Made by a program: the position numbers and the translations under genes
Assembly (NCBI RefSeq): GCF_963675635.1
Contig: NZ_OY776488.1
Coordinates: forward strand, 661,740-725,739
From: an uncultured Pseudodesulfovibrio sp.
GTDB taxonomy: Bacteria; Desulfobacterota; Desulfovibrionia; Desulfovibrionales; Desulfovibrionaceae
Direction of reading: 5' to 3'
DNA: 64,000 nucleotides
In this document: positions 42,559-51,030 of the stretch, one piece after another
Layout of the letters: every line of letters starts with the position of its first letter
How positions within the stretch are numbered: position 1 is the stretch's first letter
Notes under the pieces: generated by a model
Databases searched by the model: none
The model's input: the letters and a program-made list of their open reading frames with translations, nothing else
What the model was told of the DNA's origin: nothing

Positions 42559-43571
42559 AGCTCAATGACCTCCCCCGGATGAAAATCCTTGGGTGATTTT
42601 TTTTGCATGATTTCGTCCCAACGCATGGGAGAAATGCCCCCTCGACCAGTCCGTTTGGCGGCCACGTTGTGCTCGGTAAACGGTTCGCCGGAAGCAATGG
42701 GAGTTGCCGCTACCAAAAAACGTCGGGCGATATTTATATTTTCCAGTTCGCTTGGACTGGGCTGTTTCGTGCCGTCCCCCAGAGCTTTTTCGATGTCTCT
42801 AATGCCGGAAACCATGGCAGTCAATTCTTCGGGATCGAGAGAGGCCGCATGGTCCGGGCCTTCCATGGTCTTGTCGAGAGTGAAATGCTTTTCAATGACT
42901 GATGCCCCCATGGCTGCGGCAGCTATGGGGCAGGAGATGCCGGGAGTATGGTCGGAGTAGCCTACGGAGCAGTCGGGAAATGCGAGGGCGAGTGTTTTCA
43001 TAGCCCTGAGATTGGCGTCAACCAGCGGGGTCGGATATTGAGTGTTGCAGTGGAGCAGAGTAATGTCTGCGGCAGGAGTCCCTGATTTTACGAGGATTGC
43101 CACTGCGGCTTCCACTTCCTGCAACGTCGTCATGCCCGTGGACATGATGATAGGAATTCCTTTGCTGCCTGCGTGGCGCAGGTAGGGGAGATTGGTGATT
43201 TCGCCGGAGGGAACTTTGATGGTGGAAATGCCAAGTTCCAGCAGCATATCGAGGCTGTCCGCATCAAACGGGGTCGACAGAAATTCGATATTGTATTTTC
43301 GGGCGTGAGCAATAAGGTCCGTATGCGCCACGGTGTCCAGTTCCAATTTTTTCAACATGGAATACTGGGATTCATCAGCACCCGAAGTCTTCTTCTGGTA
43401 GGCTGCTTTCTGAGTCTGCGCTGTGACGAGTTCCTTCGCTTTGAAGGTCTGGAATTTTACCGCGTCCGCGCCAGCTTCGGCGGCGACTTCAATCAGTCGG
43501 TGGGCAAGTTCCATATCCCCGTTATGGTTAACGCCTGCTTCGGCTATAATGAAAATTGAATTCCGGTTCAT
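42555..43571 (-). CDS. legI: N-acylneuraminate/legionaminate synthase (NeuB/LegI)
   Basis: 338 residues. The barrel begins IFIIAEAGVNHNGDMELAHRLI, with KFQTFKAKELVT, KVPSGEITNLPYLR, STGMTTLQEVE, LHCNTQYPTP and EKHFTLDKTMEGPDHAASLDP, and ends in a SAF (antifreeze-like) domain. It condenses phosphoenolpyruvate with the 6-carbon sugar to give the nine-carbon legionaminic acid. I choose ATG 43571 (GGAGG 7 bases upstream) over ATG 43577, which lies too close to the site. Confidence 0.9.
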   Translation of the reverse strand: MNRNSIFIIAEAGVNHNGDMELAHRLIEVAAEAGADAVKFQTFKAKELVTAQTQKAAYQKKTSGADESQYSMLKKLELDTVAHTDLIAHARKYNIEFLSTPFDADSLDMLLELGISTIKVPSGEITNLPYLRHAGSKGIPIIMSTGMTTLQEVEAAVAILVKSGTPAADITLLHCNTQYPTPLVDANLRAMKTLALAFPDCSVGYSDHTPGISCPIAAAAMGASVIEKHFTLDKTMEGPDHAASLDPEELTAMVSGIRDIEKALGDGTKQPSPSELENINIARRFLVAATPIASGEPFTEHNVAAKRTGRGGISPMRWDEIMQKKSPKDFHPGEVIEL

Positions 43572-44695
43572 TGACATTCCTCCGCACGGGGACTGCTTGG
43601 CAGATTGACGACGCGAGCCGCCAGATATCTGGCGTTTTTCAGTCCATCATTGAGGTTGTTCACATACATGGGGAGGTCTGTCATCAAAGTCCACAGGGGA
43701 CGGGTCATGATACCTGCGTCATTGCTTTCAGTCAGGAACGTATCTCGTTGGTCCTGTGATTTGAATCGTATGGTGTTCAGCCAGTAGTTAGCCGTGCACC
43801 CTTTCGGCGCATCAATGTATGTGGCCTCGGTGCTCTGTTCAAAGAAAGCCTTATAAGCCGAGGCTATGAGTCGCTTGTCCTTGAGGATAACGTCCAGTTT
43901 TTCCATCTGCGCACAACCGAGAGCTGCGTTGATGTTCGGCATACGGTAGTTCCAGCCGATCTCGTCATGGCGAAATTCCCATTTGTGCGGGATTTTTGCT
44001 GTGGTGGTCATGTGCTTGGCATGTGCGCCGAGTTCGGCGTCTTTTGACAGGATCATGCCGCCACCACCTGTGGTGATGGTTTTATTGCCGTTGAAACTGA
44101 GTACTCCGAAAGTACCGAAAGTGCCAAGGTGCTGCCCGTCGTAGCTGCTTCCGAGGACTTCGGCGGCGTCTTCGACCACAGGGATGCCGTATTGTTCGCA
44201 GATGTCGCAGATTTCGCGAATACGGCAGGCGTGGCCTAAAATATGAACAGGTACACAGGCTGCGATGTGTCCCTTCGTTGACTCGTGCGTTTCCAGGAAC
44301 GTTCTCAGGGCGTCAGGACTCATGCCTAGACTGTCTTTGTCCGAGTCAAGAAAAACAGGCGTGGCTCCTGTGTGACTGATAGCGTTGGCTGAGGCCACAA
44401 AGGTCAATGCCTGGGTCAGAACCAGGTCACCGGGTTTTACACCGACCATGCCGAGAGCGGCTGTCAGGCCACAAGTCCCGTTGACCACGGCAACGGCACG
44501 GGCTGCCCCTGTGATGTCGCAGACCATATCTTCAAACTGATCGACATATTTCCCTACACTGGAGACAAAAGTGGAGTCGATGCAATCGCACAAATATTCC
44601 TTTTCGCGCCCTGTGAAAATTGGCGCGTGCAGAGGAATGAAACCCGTGGGTTTCCGATAGAGCCGTCTGATGAATGAGAGTATGTCGTCGAACAT
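43568..44695 (-). CDS. legC: LegC-type PLP aminotransferase (4-amino sugar)
   Basis: 375 residues of the DegT/DnrJ/EryC1 family. The cofactor residues are Asp176 in IPVVEDAAEVLGS and the Schiff-base Lys205 in FNGNKTITTGGGG. The ALTFVASANAI segment supports a sugar aminotransferase. Beside LegB it should convert the 4-keto-6-deoxy sugar nucleotide into the 4-amino sugar. It overlaps neuB-type gene by 4 bases and follows legB by 9. Confidence 0.87.
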   Translation of the reverse strand: MFDDILSFIRRLYRKPTGFIPLHAPIFTGREKEYLCDCIDSTFVSSVGKYVDQFEDMVCDITGAARAVAVVNGTCGLTAALGMVGVKPGDLVLTQALTFVASANAISHTGATPVFLDSDKDSLGMSPDALRTFLETHESTKGHIAACVPVHILGHACRIREICDICEQYGIPVVEDAAEVLGSSYDGQHLGTFGTFGVLSFNGNKTITTGGGGMILSKDAELGAHAKHMTTTAKIPHKWEFRHDEIGWNYRMPNINAALGCAQMEKLDVILKDKRLIASAYKAFFEQSTEATYIDAPKGCTANYWLNTIRFKSQDQRDTFLTESNDAGIMTRPLWTLMTDLPMYVNNLNDGLKNARYLAARVVNLPSSPRAEECQ

Positions 44696-44704
44696 TGAGC
44701 TGTC

Positions 44705-45715
44705 CTAGATATTATATATGTCAGCTTTGTAGCGTTTGAGGTTTTCGTCGTCGGCAAACCATCTGGCTGTTAATTCAAGGCCGCGTTTGAATCCGTCCAA
44801 CCCTCCGAATTCAGGCTCCCAGCCGCAAAGCCTTTTGATTTTTTCGTTTCCGGCAAACAATCGTTCCACTTCACTGTTTTTGGGACGGATTCGTTCTTTG
44901 TCGCACACTATTTTTATGTTCGCTCCCATCACGTCTGCAATGGCCTGAGCCGTATCGCCGATGGATACTTCAAAGCCGCTGCCTACGTTGACCACTTCAC
45001 CCACGCAGGCATCGGATGCCGCCACGGCTTCAAAGCCGCGCACTGTGTCGGATACAAAGTTGAAGTCGCGGGTGGGGGTGAGCGCACCCAACTTTATGGT
45101 ATCCGCGCCATTGGCTATCTGCGTGATGACAGTCGGTATGACGGCGCGAGCACTTTGGCGAGGGCCATATGTGTTGAACGGGCGGATAATGGATACCGGA
45201 GTCTCAAAGGCATTGTAGAAACTCATGGCAATTTGATCTGCACCAATCTTGGTAGCCGAGTAGGGAGACTGACCTTGAAGGGGATGGTCTTCGGTGATGG
45301 GTACAAACTGTGCCGTGCCGTAAACTTCGCTGGTTGAGGTTACGATCACTCGTTCCACTCCGAGATCCTTGGCGGCCTGGACTATGTTCAGTGTGCCTTT
45401 GACGTTGGTGTCAACATAGGTGTCCGGAGAGTGGTAAGAGTAAGGGATAGCTATGAGTGCAGCCAAATGCATGACTACGTCACATCCCTTCATGGCTTCG
45501 CGGACGCCATTGGGGTCGCGTATGTCTCCAGAGAAAATTTCCAGATTGTCCTTGATTTCCTTAGGGCTTTCGTCAAGCCACCCCCAGGAATTGAAGGAGT
45601 TATAAAGGACAAATGCTCGGACAGAATACCCTTGACGAACCAAATACTCTACCAGATGGGAACCGATAAATCCGTCCGAACCAGTAACAAGAATTTTTTT
45701 TCCATTAAGAATCAT
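44705..45715 (-). CDS. legB: LegB-type NDP-GlcNAc 4,6-dehydratase
   Basis: 336 residues of the extended SDR family: NAD motif TGSDGFIGSHL, TSTSEVYGTA, catalytic Tyr-x3-Lys in SPYSATKIGAD, and RPFNTYGPRQSARAVIPTVI. It matches the LegB/PglF-like dehydratases that start legionaminic acid synthesis by making the 4-keto-6-deoxy intermediate. First gene of block 1; 115 bases without a gene separate it from block 2, so a promoter may lie there. No acetyltransferase (LegH) is found beside it. Confidence 0.87.
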   Translation of the reverse strand: MILNGKKILVTGSDGFIGSHLVEYLVRQGYSVRAFVLYNSFNSWGWLDESPKEIKDNLEIFSGDIRDPNGVREAMKGCDVVMHLAALIAIPYSYHSPDTYVDTNVKGTLNIVQAAKDLGVERVIVTSTSEVYGTAQFVPITEDHPLQGQSPYSATKIGADQIAMSFYNAFETPVSIIRPFNTYGPRQSARAVIPTVITQIANGADTIKLGALTPTRDFNFVSDTVRGFEAVAASDACVGEVVNVGSGFEVSIGDTAQAIADVMGANIKIVCDKERIRPKNSEVERLFAGNEKIKRLCGWEPEFGGLDGFKRGLELTARWFADDENLKRYKADIYNI

Positions 45716-45830
45716 AATACTATCACTTTAATGACTTGAAGATTTGTATCAATCTGGGAAAGAATACATATATTGATGGGGGTCTGGCAAGGTTGAGAAT
45801 ACGGTCTGTTGAAAGACGATTGCCAGATGG

Positions 45831-47057
45831 TCAATGGATAGCGAGGTGGGAAATGGCGGTGACGAATTTGCAGCCCCATTCCGACACATAGGAGTGTTGT
45901 TCCATAATTTCATTCTGGATATTCCATGGGAGTATGAGAATGAAATCAGGGCGTTGTTCTTTGAGTTCGTCAGGATGTAAAACCGGGATATGACTTCCGG
46001 GAAGAAACAGGTTCTGCTTGTGTGGTGACGCGTCCACGCAAAAAGAAATCAAATCGGTTTTGACACCGCAGTAGTTGAGAAGTGTATTCCCCTTGGCCGC
46101 AGCACCGTATGCAGCGACTGTTTTTCCTGCTCGTTTCTGTCTAATCAGAAACTCCAGAAGATCTGCCTTGACAGTGTCAGCCTTGCTTTGGAAATTCCTG
46201 TAAAAGTCGAGACCTGTCATGCCAGCGTTTGTTTCCTTGGTGAGCACTCCTTTGACGCTTTCAGTGACGGGACGGGTATGGTCGGTCGTATGACGGGCGA
46301 AGATTCGCAGGGAACCACCGTGGGTCGGGAGTTCCTCCACGTCAAAAATGGTCAGACCATGGCTGGCGAAAACTTCTGAGACCGATACAAGCGACAGATA
46401 AGAAAAGTGTTCATGATATATGGTGTCGAATTGGTTCTGGCTCACTAACTGCATGAGGTGCGGAAATTCCATGGTAATGGTGCCACCTTGTTTCAGCGCG
46501 ATGGCCAAGCCTTCAACAAAGTCGTTGATGTCTGGGACGTGAGCAAGCACATTGTTGCCGAGAAGCAAGTCAGGCTGTCGGCCTTCCTTGACGATCTGTC
46601 GAGCCAAAGTTGTTCCGAAGAATTCACGGCGGGTCGGAACACCTATTCCTTCCGCTGCATCCGCGGTGCCACCTGTTGGTTCGATGCCAAGACAGGGGAT
46701 TCCCTTTTTTATGAACCATTGCAGGAGATAGCCGTCATTGGAGGCGATTTCCATGACCATGGATTCGGCGTCGAGGGAGAAACGCTGTTCGGCCATGTCC
46801 ACATATCGTTTGGCGTGTTCTACCCAGGAACTGGAAAAGGAAGAGAAGTACACGTAATCATCAGAGAATATTTCCTGTGAGTTCTTGTACTCGTCAATCT
46901 GGACCAGAAAACAATCTGGACACACAAAGAGTTTCAGCGGGAAGTATGTCTCAGGTTCGTCAAGTTGTTCCTTTTTGAGGAAGGAATTGGACGGTGGCTG
47001 ATTCACCAGGTCGATGAATATATCTTTAAGCGGTGTATGGCAGTGGCGGCAATTCAT
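45831..47057 (-). CDS. NDP-sugar C-methyltransferase (NovU/TylCIII type)
   Basis: 408 residues. An N-terminal zinc-binding domain (CRHCHTPL ... CPDCFLVQ) is followed by a SAM-binding domain (VMEIASNDGYLLQWF, GIEPTGG, NNVLAHVPDINDFV) and a C-terminal region with HEHFSYLSL and GGSLRIFARH. This three-part plan is that of C-3/C-5 methyltransferases acting on 4-keto-6-deoxy sugars, where the zinc domain, the His-Glu-His-Phe motif and GGS are conserved. It should make a branched-chain sugar from the CDP-4-keto-6-deoxyglucose produced by the RfbG protein. I start at ATG 47057, where family similarity begins. Confidence 0.82.
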   Translation of the reverse strand: MNCRHCHTPLKDIFIDLVNQPPSNSFLKKEQLDEPETYFPLKLFVCPDCFLVQIDEYKNSQEIFSDDYVYFSSFSSSWVEHAKRYVDMAEQRFSLDAESMVMEIASNDGYLLQWFIKKGIPCLGIEPTGGTADAAEGIGVPTRREFFGTTLARQIVKEGRQPDLLLGNNVLAHVPDINDFVEGLAIALKQGGTITMEFPHLMQLVSQNQFDTIYHEHFSYLSLVSVSEVFASHGLTIFDVEELPTHGGSLRIFARHTTDHTRPVTESVKGVLTKETNAGMTGLDFYRNFQSKADTVKADLLEFLIRQKRAGKTVAAYGAAAKGNTLLNYCGVKTDLISFCVDASPHKQNLFLPGSHIPVLHPDELKEQRPDFILILPWNIQNEIMEQHSYVSEWGCKFVTAISHLAIH

Positions 47058-47067
47058 AGTTAATGCT

Positions 47068-47850
47068 TTATTCGGTGATACCGATGAGTGAGAAGTCGAC
47101 ATCTTTGTAGTACGATGCCATTTTAATTATTTTTTGACGCTGGATGTCTGTTAGTTGAGTTTTTCCTCGACCTTGGACACCAACGTTTCTATTAGATCTT
47201 TTTTTGTTGTTTTCAACAGTTGCAATGGCGTTTCGTATGCTTTCAGGATTGTGCTCCACGGAGTAAAAATCGCAGATGTTAGCCACGGTGGTTTCTTTGT
47301 CGTCAATCAATTGTTCATACGTTAGCCAGTAAGTGTTGAGCAAATTTTGTTGCTGTGCTTTGTACCAGGACACATAAAACGATATGAACCAAGGGATACA
47401 CATGTCGACGACCATATCCTGTTGCTCTTCGGGGGGCATGGAGGCGAAGGTGTTATCGACATAGGCCATAGAGAAGAGTGGGCTATGATTTGCTAAATGG
47501 TCTTTCATGCTGACAGCTGTGTCAAATATGTTTCTGACGAGGACGACAGGGGTAATTCCGGCAGATTTCATGATGCCAATATTATGTTCCCGTGCCCACA
47601 TGTGCATGTGGTTGACCACGGGTGTAAATGCGTGGTCGATGACGGTCGGTAAATACAGGTCCTGTTCATTTCTGTCGTAGCCGACACAAAGTTCTTCTGT
47701 GGCGTATCCCGATATTCCTGAAATGACGTTTCGCAAAAATGTCGAAGCGCTTTTAGGAAAGCAGGCAATGATAATCCGTTTGGATGATTGAGGCGAAATC
47801 ATTTTGGTTACTGCATGGGCACGTTTGAGAAAACTGAGTGTTGGATGCAT
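47068..47850 (-). CDS. Sulfotransferase-family protein
   Basis: 260 residues. IIIACFPKSASTFLRNVISG (residues about 24-43) matches the PAPS-binding P-loop of sulfotransferases (PKSGTT-type), and PVVLVRNIFDTAVSMKDHL fits the 3'-phosphate-binding R-x-P-x-D/R-x-x-S region. Other motifs are weaker. It is embedded in the CDP-sugar block, so sulfation of the surface glycan is a reasonable inference. Base composition is A/T-rich compared with rfbG. Confidence 0.7.
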   Translation of the reverse strand: MHPTLSFLKRAHAVTKMISPQSSKRIIIACFPKSASTFLRNVISGISGYATEELCVGYDRNEQDLYLPTVIDHAFTPVVNHMHMWAREHNIGIMKSAGITPVVLVRNIFDTAVSMKDHLANHSPLFSMAYVDNTFASMPPEEQQDMVVDMCIPWFISFYVSWYKAQQQNLLNTYWLTYEQLIDDKETTVANICDFYSVEHNPESIRNAIATVENNKKRSNRNVGVQGRGKTQLTDIQRQKIIKMASYYKDVDFSLIGITE

Positions 47851-47856
47851 CCTGTA

Positions 47857-48381
47857 TCAAATCCTTTTGTGTTTTTTATCTTTTTCTGAGATATCCGTAG
47901 GCGGCAAGGGCCATTGTATTCCTATGGCGGGGTCGTCAAATCCTACGCCGTCTTCGGATCCTTGTGTGTAGAACTCCGTATGCAGATAGAGCAGTTCCGT
48001 ATCCGGTTCCATGGCTTGGAAACCGTGGGCAAATCCTTCGGGGATGTACATGGCGCGATTGTTCGACTCAGTCAATATCTCTCCATGCCATTGCAGATAT
48101 GTATTTGAATCCTTTCGCATATCCACGGCTACATCAAAGCAGGCACCTCGAATACAGCGAACTATCTTGATCTCTGCGTGGGGCGGAAGCTGAAAGTGCA
48201 TTCCTCGAATCGCCCCTTTGGTCCGGGTTACCGAATGATTTATCTGCACAATAGGTTTATCCAGGCCGATCTCTTCGAGTTCCCGGACACAGAAAAGCCG
48301 GGCAAACTGTCCCCGGTGGTCTTTGAATGGCTCTGTTTCTATAAGATGCAAGCCTTTGAGTTTGAGAGGGGTCTTTATCAA
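47857..48381 (-). CDS. rfbC: dTDP-4-dehydrorhamnose 3,5-epimerase-like (RmlC/RfbC family)
   Basis: 174 residues of the cupin family: DHRGQFARLFC, NHSVTRTKGAIRGMHFQ (catalytic His in RGMHFQ), KIVRCIRGACFDVAVDMR, YIPEGFAHGFQ. Such enzymes epimerise C3 and/or C5 of 4-keto-6-deoxy sugar nucleotides. With RfbF and RfbG upstream, the substrate here is more likely a CDP-sugar than dTDP. It overlaps the rfbG stop by 4 bases. Confidence 0.87.
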   Translation of the reverse strand: MIKTPLKLKGLHLIETEPFKDHRGQFARLFCVRELEEIGLDKPIVQINHSVTRTKGAIRGMHFQLPPHAEIKIVRCIRGACFDVAVDMRKDSNTYLQWHGEILTESNNRAMYIPEGFAHGFQAMEPDTELLYLHTEFYTQGSEDGVGFDDPAIGIQWPLPPTDISEKDKKHKRI

Positions 48382-49433
48382 GGCAATTCCTCAAACTCTT
48401 TAATTTGATCAAGAGTCATTTTAGTACAGTCTCGTCCTTCGGACCACCCTTTGTACCACGAGATTGTCCAGTCAAGAGCAATGGAAAAATTACTTTTTGG
48501 CTGCCAGTTAAGGAACTGTTTCGCTTTGGAACAATCGAGTTTGAGCAGGTTTGCCTCGTGAGGATGATTGCTCTGATCGAGTTCATGTCGAGCGTCTTCT
48601 CCCCATTTCCCGCTAAATGTGGTCACCACTTCGCCAACTGTGCGGGTGGATTCATCGGACGGGCCGAAGTTCCAGCCACCTTCAAAGGGGTGTCCTTTTT
48701 CGAAGAGTTTTTTTGCGAGTATCAGGTAGCCGTGGAGTGGCTCCAACACATGCTGCCAGGGACGGGTTGCATGAGGCGAACGGATTCTGACGGTTTCTCC
48801 TGTCGAAAAGGCGCGTACCAGATCAGGAATGAGTCGGTCCTTGGCAAAATCTCCGCCACCGATGACATTGCCAGCCCTGACCGAGGCTACGGCAGTATCA
48901 CCTTCGCTGAAAAAACTCTTGATGTAGGAAGCGGTAACGAGTTCAGCACATCCTTTGCTGGCAGAGTAAGGATCATGTCCACCCATGGGCTCGCTTTCGC
49001 GATACCCCCATATCCATTCCTTGTTGTCGTAACACTTGTCACTGGTGACGTTGATTACCGCGTGTACAGACTTCGTTTTGCGAGCGGCATCCAGAACGTT
49101 GGCCGTACCCATGACGTTGGTGTCGAAGGTCTCAAGCGGGAATTCATAAGAAGGTCGAACCAGTGATTGTGCGGCCATATGGATTACGATGTCTGGTTGG
49201 AACTCCTGCATGGCCTGAGCCAGAGGGGCGGATTGGCGAATATCTCCGCCAAGGCGTTGAACGATTGACGAAACTTCGGCTAGTTCGTGCAGAGACGGCT
49301 CTGTGTGCGGTGCCAGAGAAAACGTACCGACATTTGCACCCAGATGCGTAAGCCACAGGGCGAGCCAAGCTCCTTTGAATCCGGTATCTCCGGTCAAAAA
49401 GATGCGTTTGTCAGCGTAGAATCCATCAAACAT
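48378..49433 (-). CDS. rfbG: CDP-glucose 4,6-dehydratase
   Basis: 351 residues of the extended SDR family matching RfbG: FLTGDTGFKGAWLALWL at the N-terminus, HMAAQSLVRPSYEFPLETFDTNVMGT, NVTSDKCYDNKEWIWGYRE and DPYSASKGCAELVT with catalytic Tyr and Lys, then GGGDFAKDRLIPD. It converts CDP-glucose to CDP-4-keto-6-deoxyglucose with NAD. It is 6 bases downstream of rfbF. Confidence 0.92.
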   Translation of the reverse strand: MFDGFYADKRIFLTGDTGFKGAWLALWLTHLGANVGTFSLAPHTEPSLHELAEVSSIVQRLGGDIRQSAPLAQAMQEFQPDIVIHMAAQSLVRPSYEFPLETFDTNVMGTANVLDAARKTKSVHAVINVTSDKCYDNKEWIWGYRESEPMGGHDPYSASKGCAELVTASYIKSFFSEGDTAVASVRAGNVIGGGDFAKDRLIPDLVRAFSTGETVRIRSPHATRPWQHVLEPLHGYLILAKKLFEKGHPFEGGWNFGPSDESTRTVGEVVTTFSGKWGEDARHELDQSNHPHEANLLKLDCSKAKQFLNWQPKSNFSIALDWTISWYKGWSEGRDCTKMTLDQIKEFEELP

Positions 49434-49439
49434 GCCGTG

Positions 49440-50219
49440 TTACCAGACCTTCCATTCTGCATTGCCTTGATCCCACAATTTGTTCAAGTGCTCGGTGTCG
49501 CGGAGTGTATCCATGCACCCCCAGAATCCTCCATGACGGTAAACCATGAGTTCTCCATCTGCGGCAATTTTTTCCAGAGGGCCGTATTCAAGGTCGCACC
49601 CTTCGTCCGTTGTCAGATGATCGAATATTGTTCGATTTAAGACAAAGTATCCGCCGTTTATCAATTCACTGGTGGTATGAACGGGTTTCTCTTGGAAGGC
49701 GAGGACCTGATCTCCATCGGTTTTGAGTTCGCCGAATCTCTGGGCCGGGTTGACACCGGAAACAGTGACCATCTTGCCATGAGAATTATGGAAATCGATG
49801 AGGGATGGGATGTCGATGTTGGCGACTCCATCACCGTAAGTGAGCATGAATGAGTCGCCCTTAACGTACTTTTCCATCCGTTTAATTCGTGCTCCTTTCA
49901 ATGTACTCTGGCCGGTGTCGGACATGGTGATGCGCCAGTCAGCTTCTTCATGGCAGTCATGCATGCAGAGGTTTTCCGGCTTGCCGAGTTCAAGGGTGAT
50001 ATCGTTGTTCATCCATTCGTAGTTTACGAAGTAGTCGCGGATCATTTCACCCTTGTAACCCAGAGGAAGGAGGAAGTCGGTATGACCGTAGTGGGCGTAG
50101 GTTTTCATGATGTGCCAGAGAATCGGTCTGGATCCAATGTTGACCATGGGTTTAGGGCGAAACTCGGTTTCTTCCCTCAGTCTGGTACCAAGGCCTCCGC
50201 AAAGTATGATTACTTCCAT
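49440..50219 (-). CDS. rfbF: Glucose-1-phosphate cytidylyltransferase
   Basis: 259 residues. The nucleotide-binding N-terminus is ILCGGLGTRLREETEFRPKPM, followed by WHIMKTYAHYG, TYGDGVANID (metal site) and GGFWGCMDTLRDTEHLN at the C-terminus, all diagnostic of RfbF. It makes CDP-glucose for the following dehydratase. AAGGAT lies 8 bases before the ATG. Confidence 0.93.
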   Translation of the reverse strand: MEVIILCGGLGTRLREETEFRPKPMVNIGSRPILWHIMKTYAHYGHTDFLLPLGYKGEMIRDYFVNYEWMNNDITLELGKPENLCMHDCHEEADWRITMSDTGQSTLKGARIKRMEKYVKGDSFMLTYGDGVANIDIPSLIDFHNSHGKMVTVSGVNPAQRFGELKTDGDQVLAFQEKPVHTTSELINGGYFVLNRTIFDHLTTDEGCDLEYGPLEKIAADGELMVYRHGGFWGCMDTLRDTEHLNKLWDQGNAEWKVW

Positions 50220-50232
50220 CGGGAGTATCCTT

Positions 50233-50970
50233 TTAATCTTTGAGGCATTTGAGGTAGCCGCCTGGAGCCATGCTTATCAGCAGCTTCTTGTCAATGGAAT
50301 CAACGATTGTAAACCTGTCTGATTCAGTCAAGAAAGTGTCAACCGCAGTTTTGGGATTATTGCCCACGGACCAGGGACGATCAGCATTAAGATCGTCGGG
50401 AGCGAATTCTACACTGGTGTCGAAAACGACAAGGTAGCTGTTCTTTGTGACAAAGGGTGCGTAGAGATGTAATTCTTCCAATACGTGGTCGTGGGTATGG
50501 TTTGAATCCAGAGTAACGAGGATTCTGTTTTTCCCATCTGCATGTTTGGCAACTTCAGCGACAACACTCTTGTCGATAGAAGATCCCTGAATCATCTCGA
50601 TTCGATTGAAGGTTTGATGAGCCTCGATTTCAGTTCGATTATGGTCGCGTATATCAATATCAACGCCAAGAACATAGGCATCTTTCCCAATCAGCTCAAG
50701 AAGAGATGCGTAGTAAATCAGGGAGCCTCCGTGGGCGATACCTGTTTCAATTATTAGGTCAGGTTGAACTTCCCAGATTAGTTCCTGCATGGCAATCATG
50801 TCTTGTGGATACTGAATGATGGGTCTGCCCATCCATGAAAAATTATAAGAATATTGACTGCGCATGGACTGTGCGGTGAAGTCCAGTCCTGTTTTTTTGA
50901 TCTGGACATTCTCACCTTGTCGAGTGATTCTGGCTTTTCGATCTTCTTGGAATTCTTTGATAGGATCCAT
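50233..50970 (-). CDS. CmcI/cephalosporin-hydroxylase-family methyltransferase
   Basis: 245 residues; start at ATG 50970, 8 bases after AGGA. The SAM-binding region is PDLIIETGIAHGGSLIYYASLLELI, then YVLGVDIDIRDHNR and LVTLDSNHTHDHVLEELHLYAPFV. These match the CmcI-type class I methyltransferases common in O-antigen loci, where they O-methylate sugars. It precedes rfbF and so belongs to the CDP-sugar block. The acceptor is unknown. Confidence 0.8.
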   Translation of the reverse strand: MDPIKEFQEDRKARITRQGENVQIKKTGLDFTAQSMRSQYSYNFSWMGRPIIQYPQDMIAMQELIWEVQPDLIIETGIAHGGSLIYYASLLELIGKDAYVLGVDIDIRDHNRTEIEAHQTFNRIEMIQGSSIDKSVVAEVAKHADGKNRILVTLDSNHTHDHVLEELHLYAPFVTKNSYLVVFDTSVEFAPDDLNADRPWSVGNNPKTAVDTFLTESDRFTIVDSIDKKLLISMAPGGYLKCLKD

Positions 50971-51030
50971 TATTACATTCCTGATATGGTTTTGTTGTCC
51001 GGTTGTTTGATGCCGCAACTTCAAATATTA

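Noticed and set aside
45783-45827. Stem TCTGGCAA/TTGCCAGA with nested GTCT/AGAC as a terminator after the C-methyltransferase gene
   Set aside because: The loop is long, the stem only 8 bp and no U-run follows.
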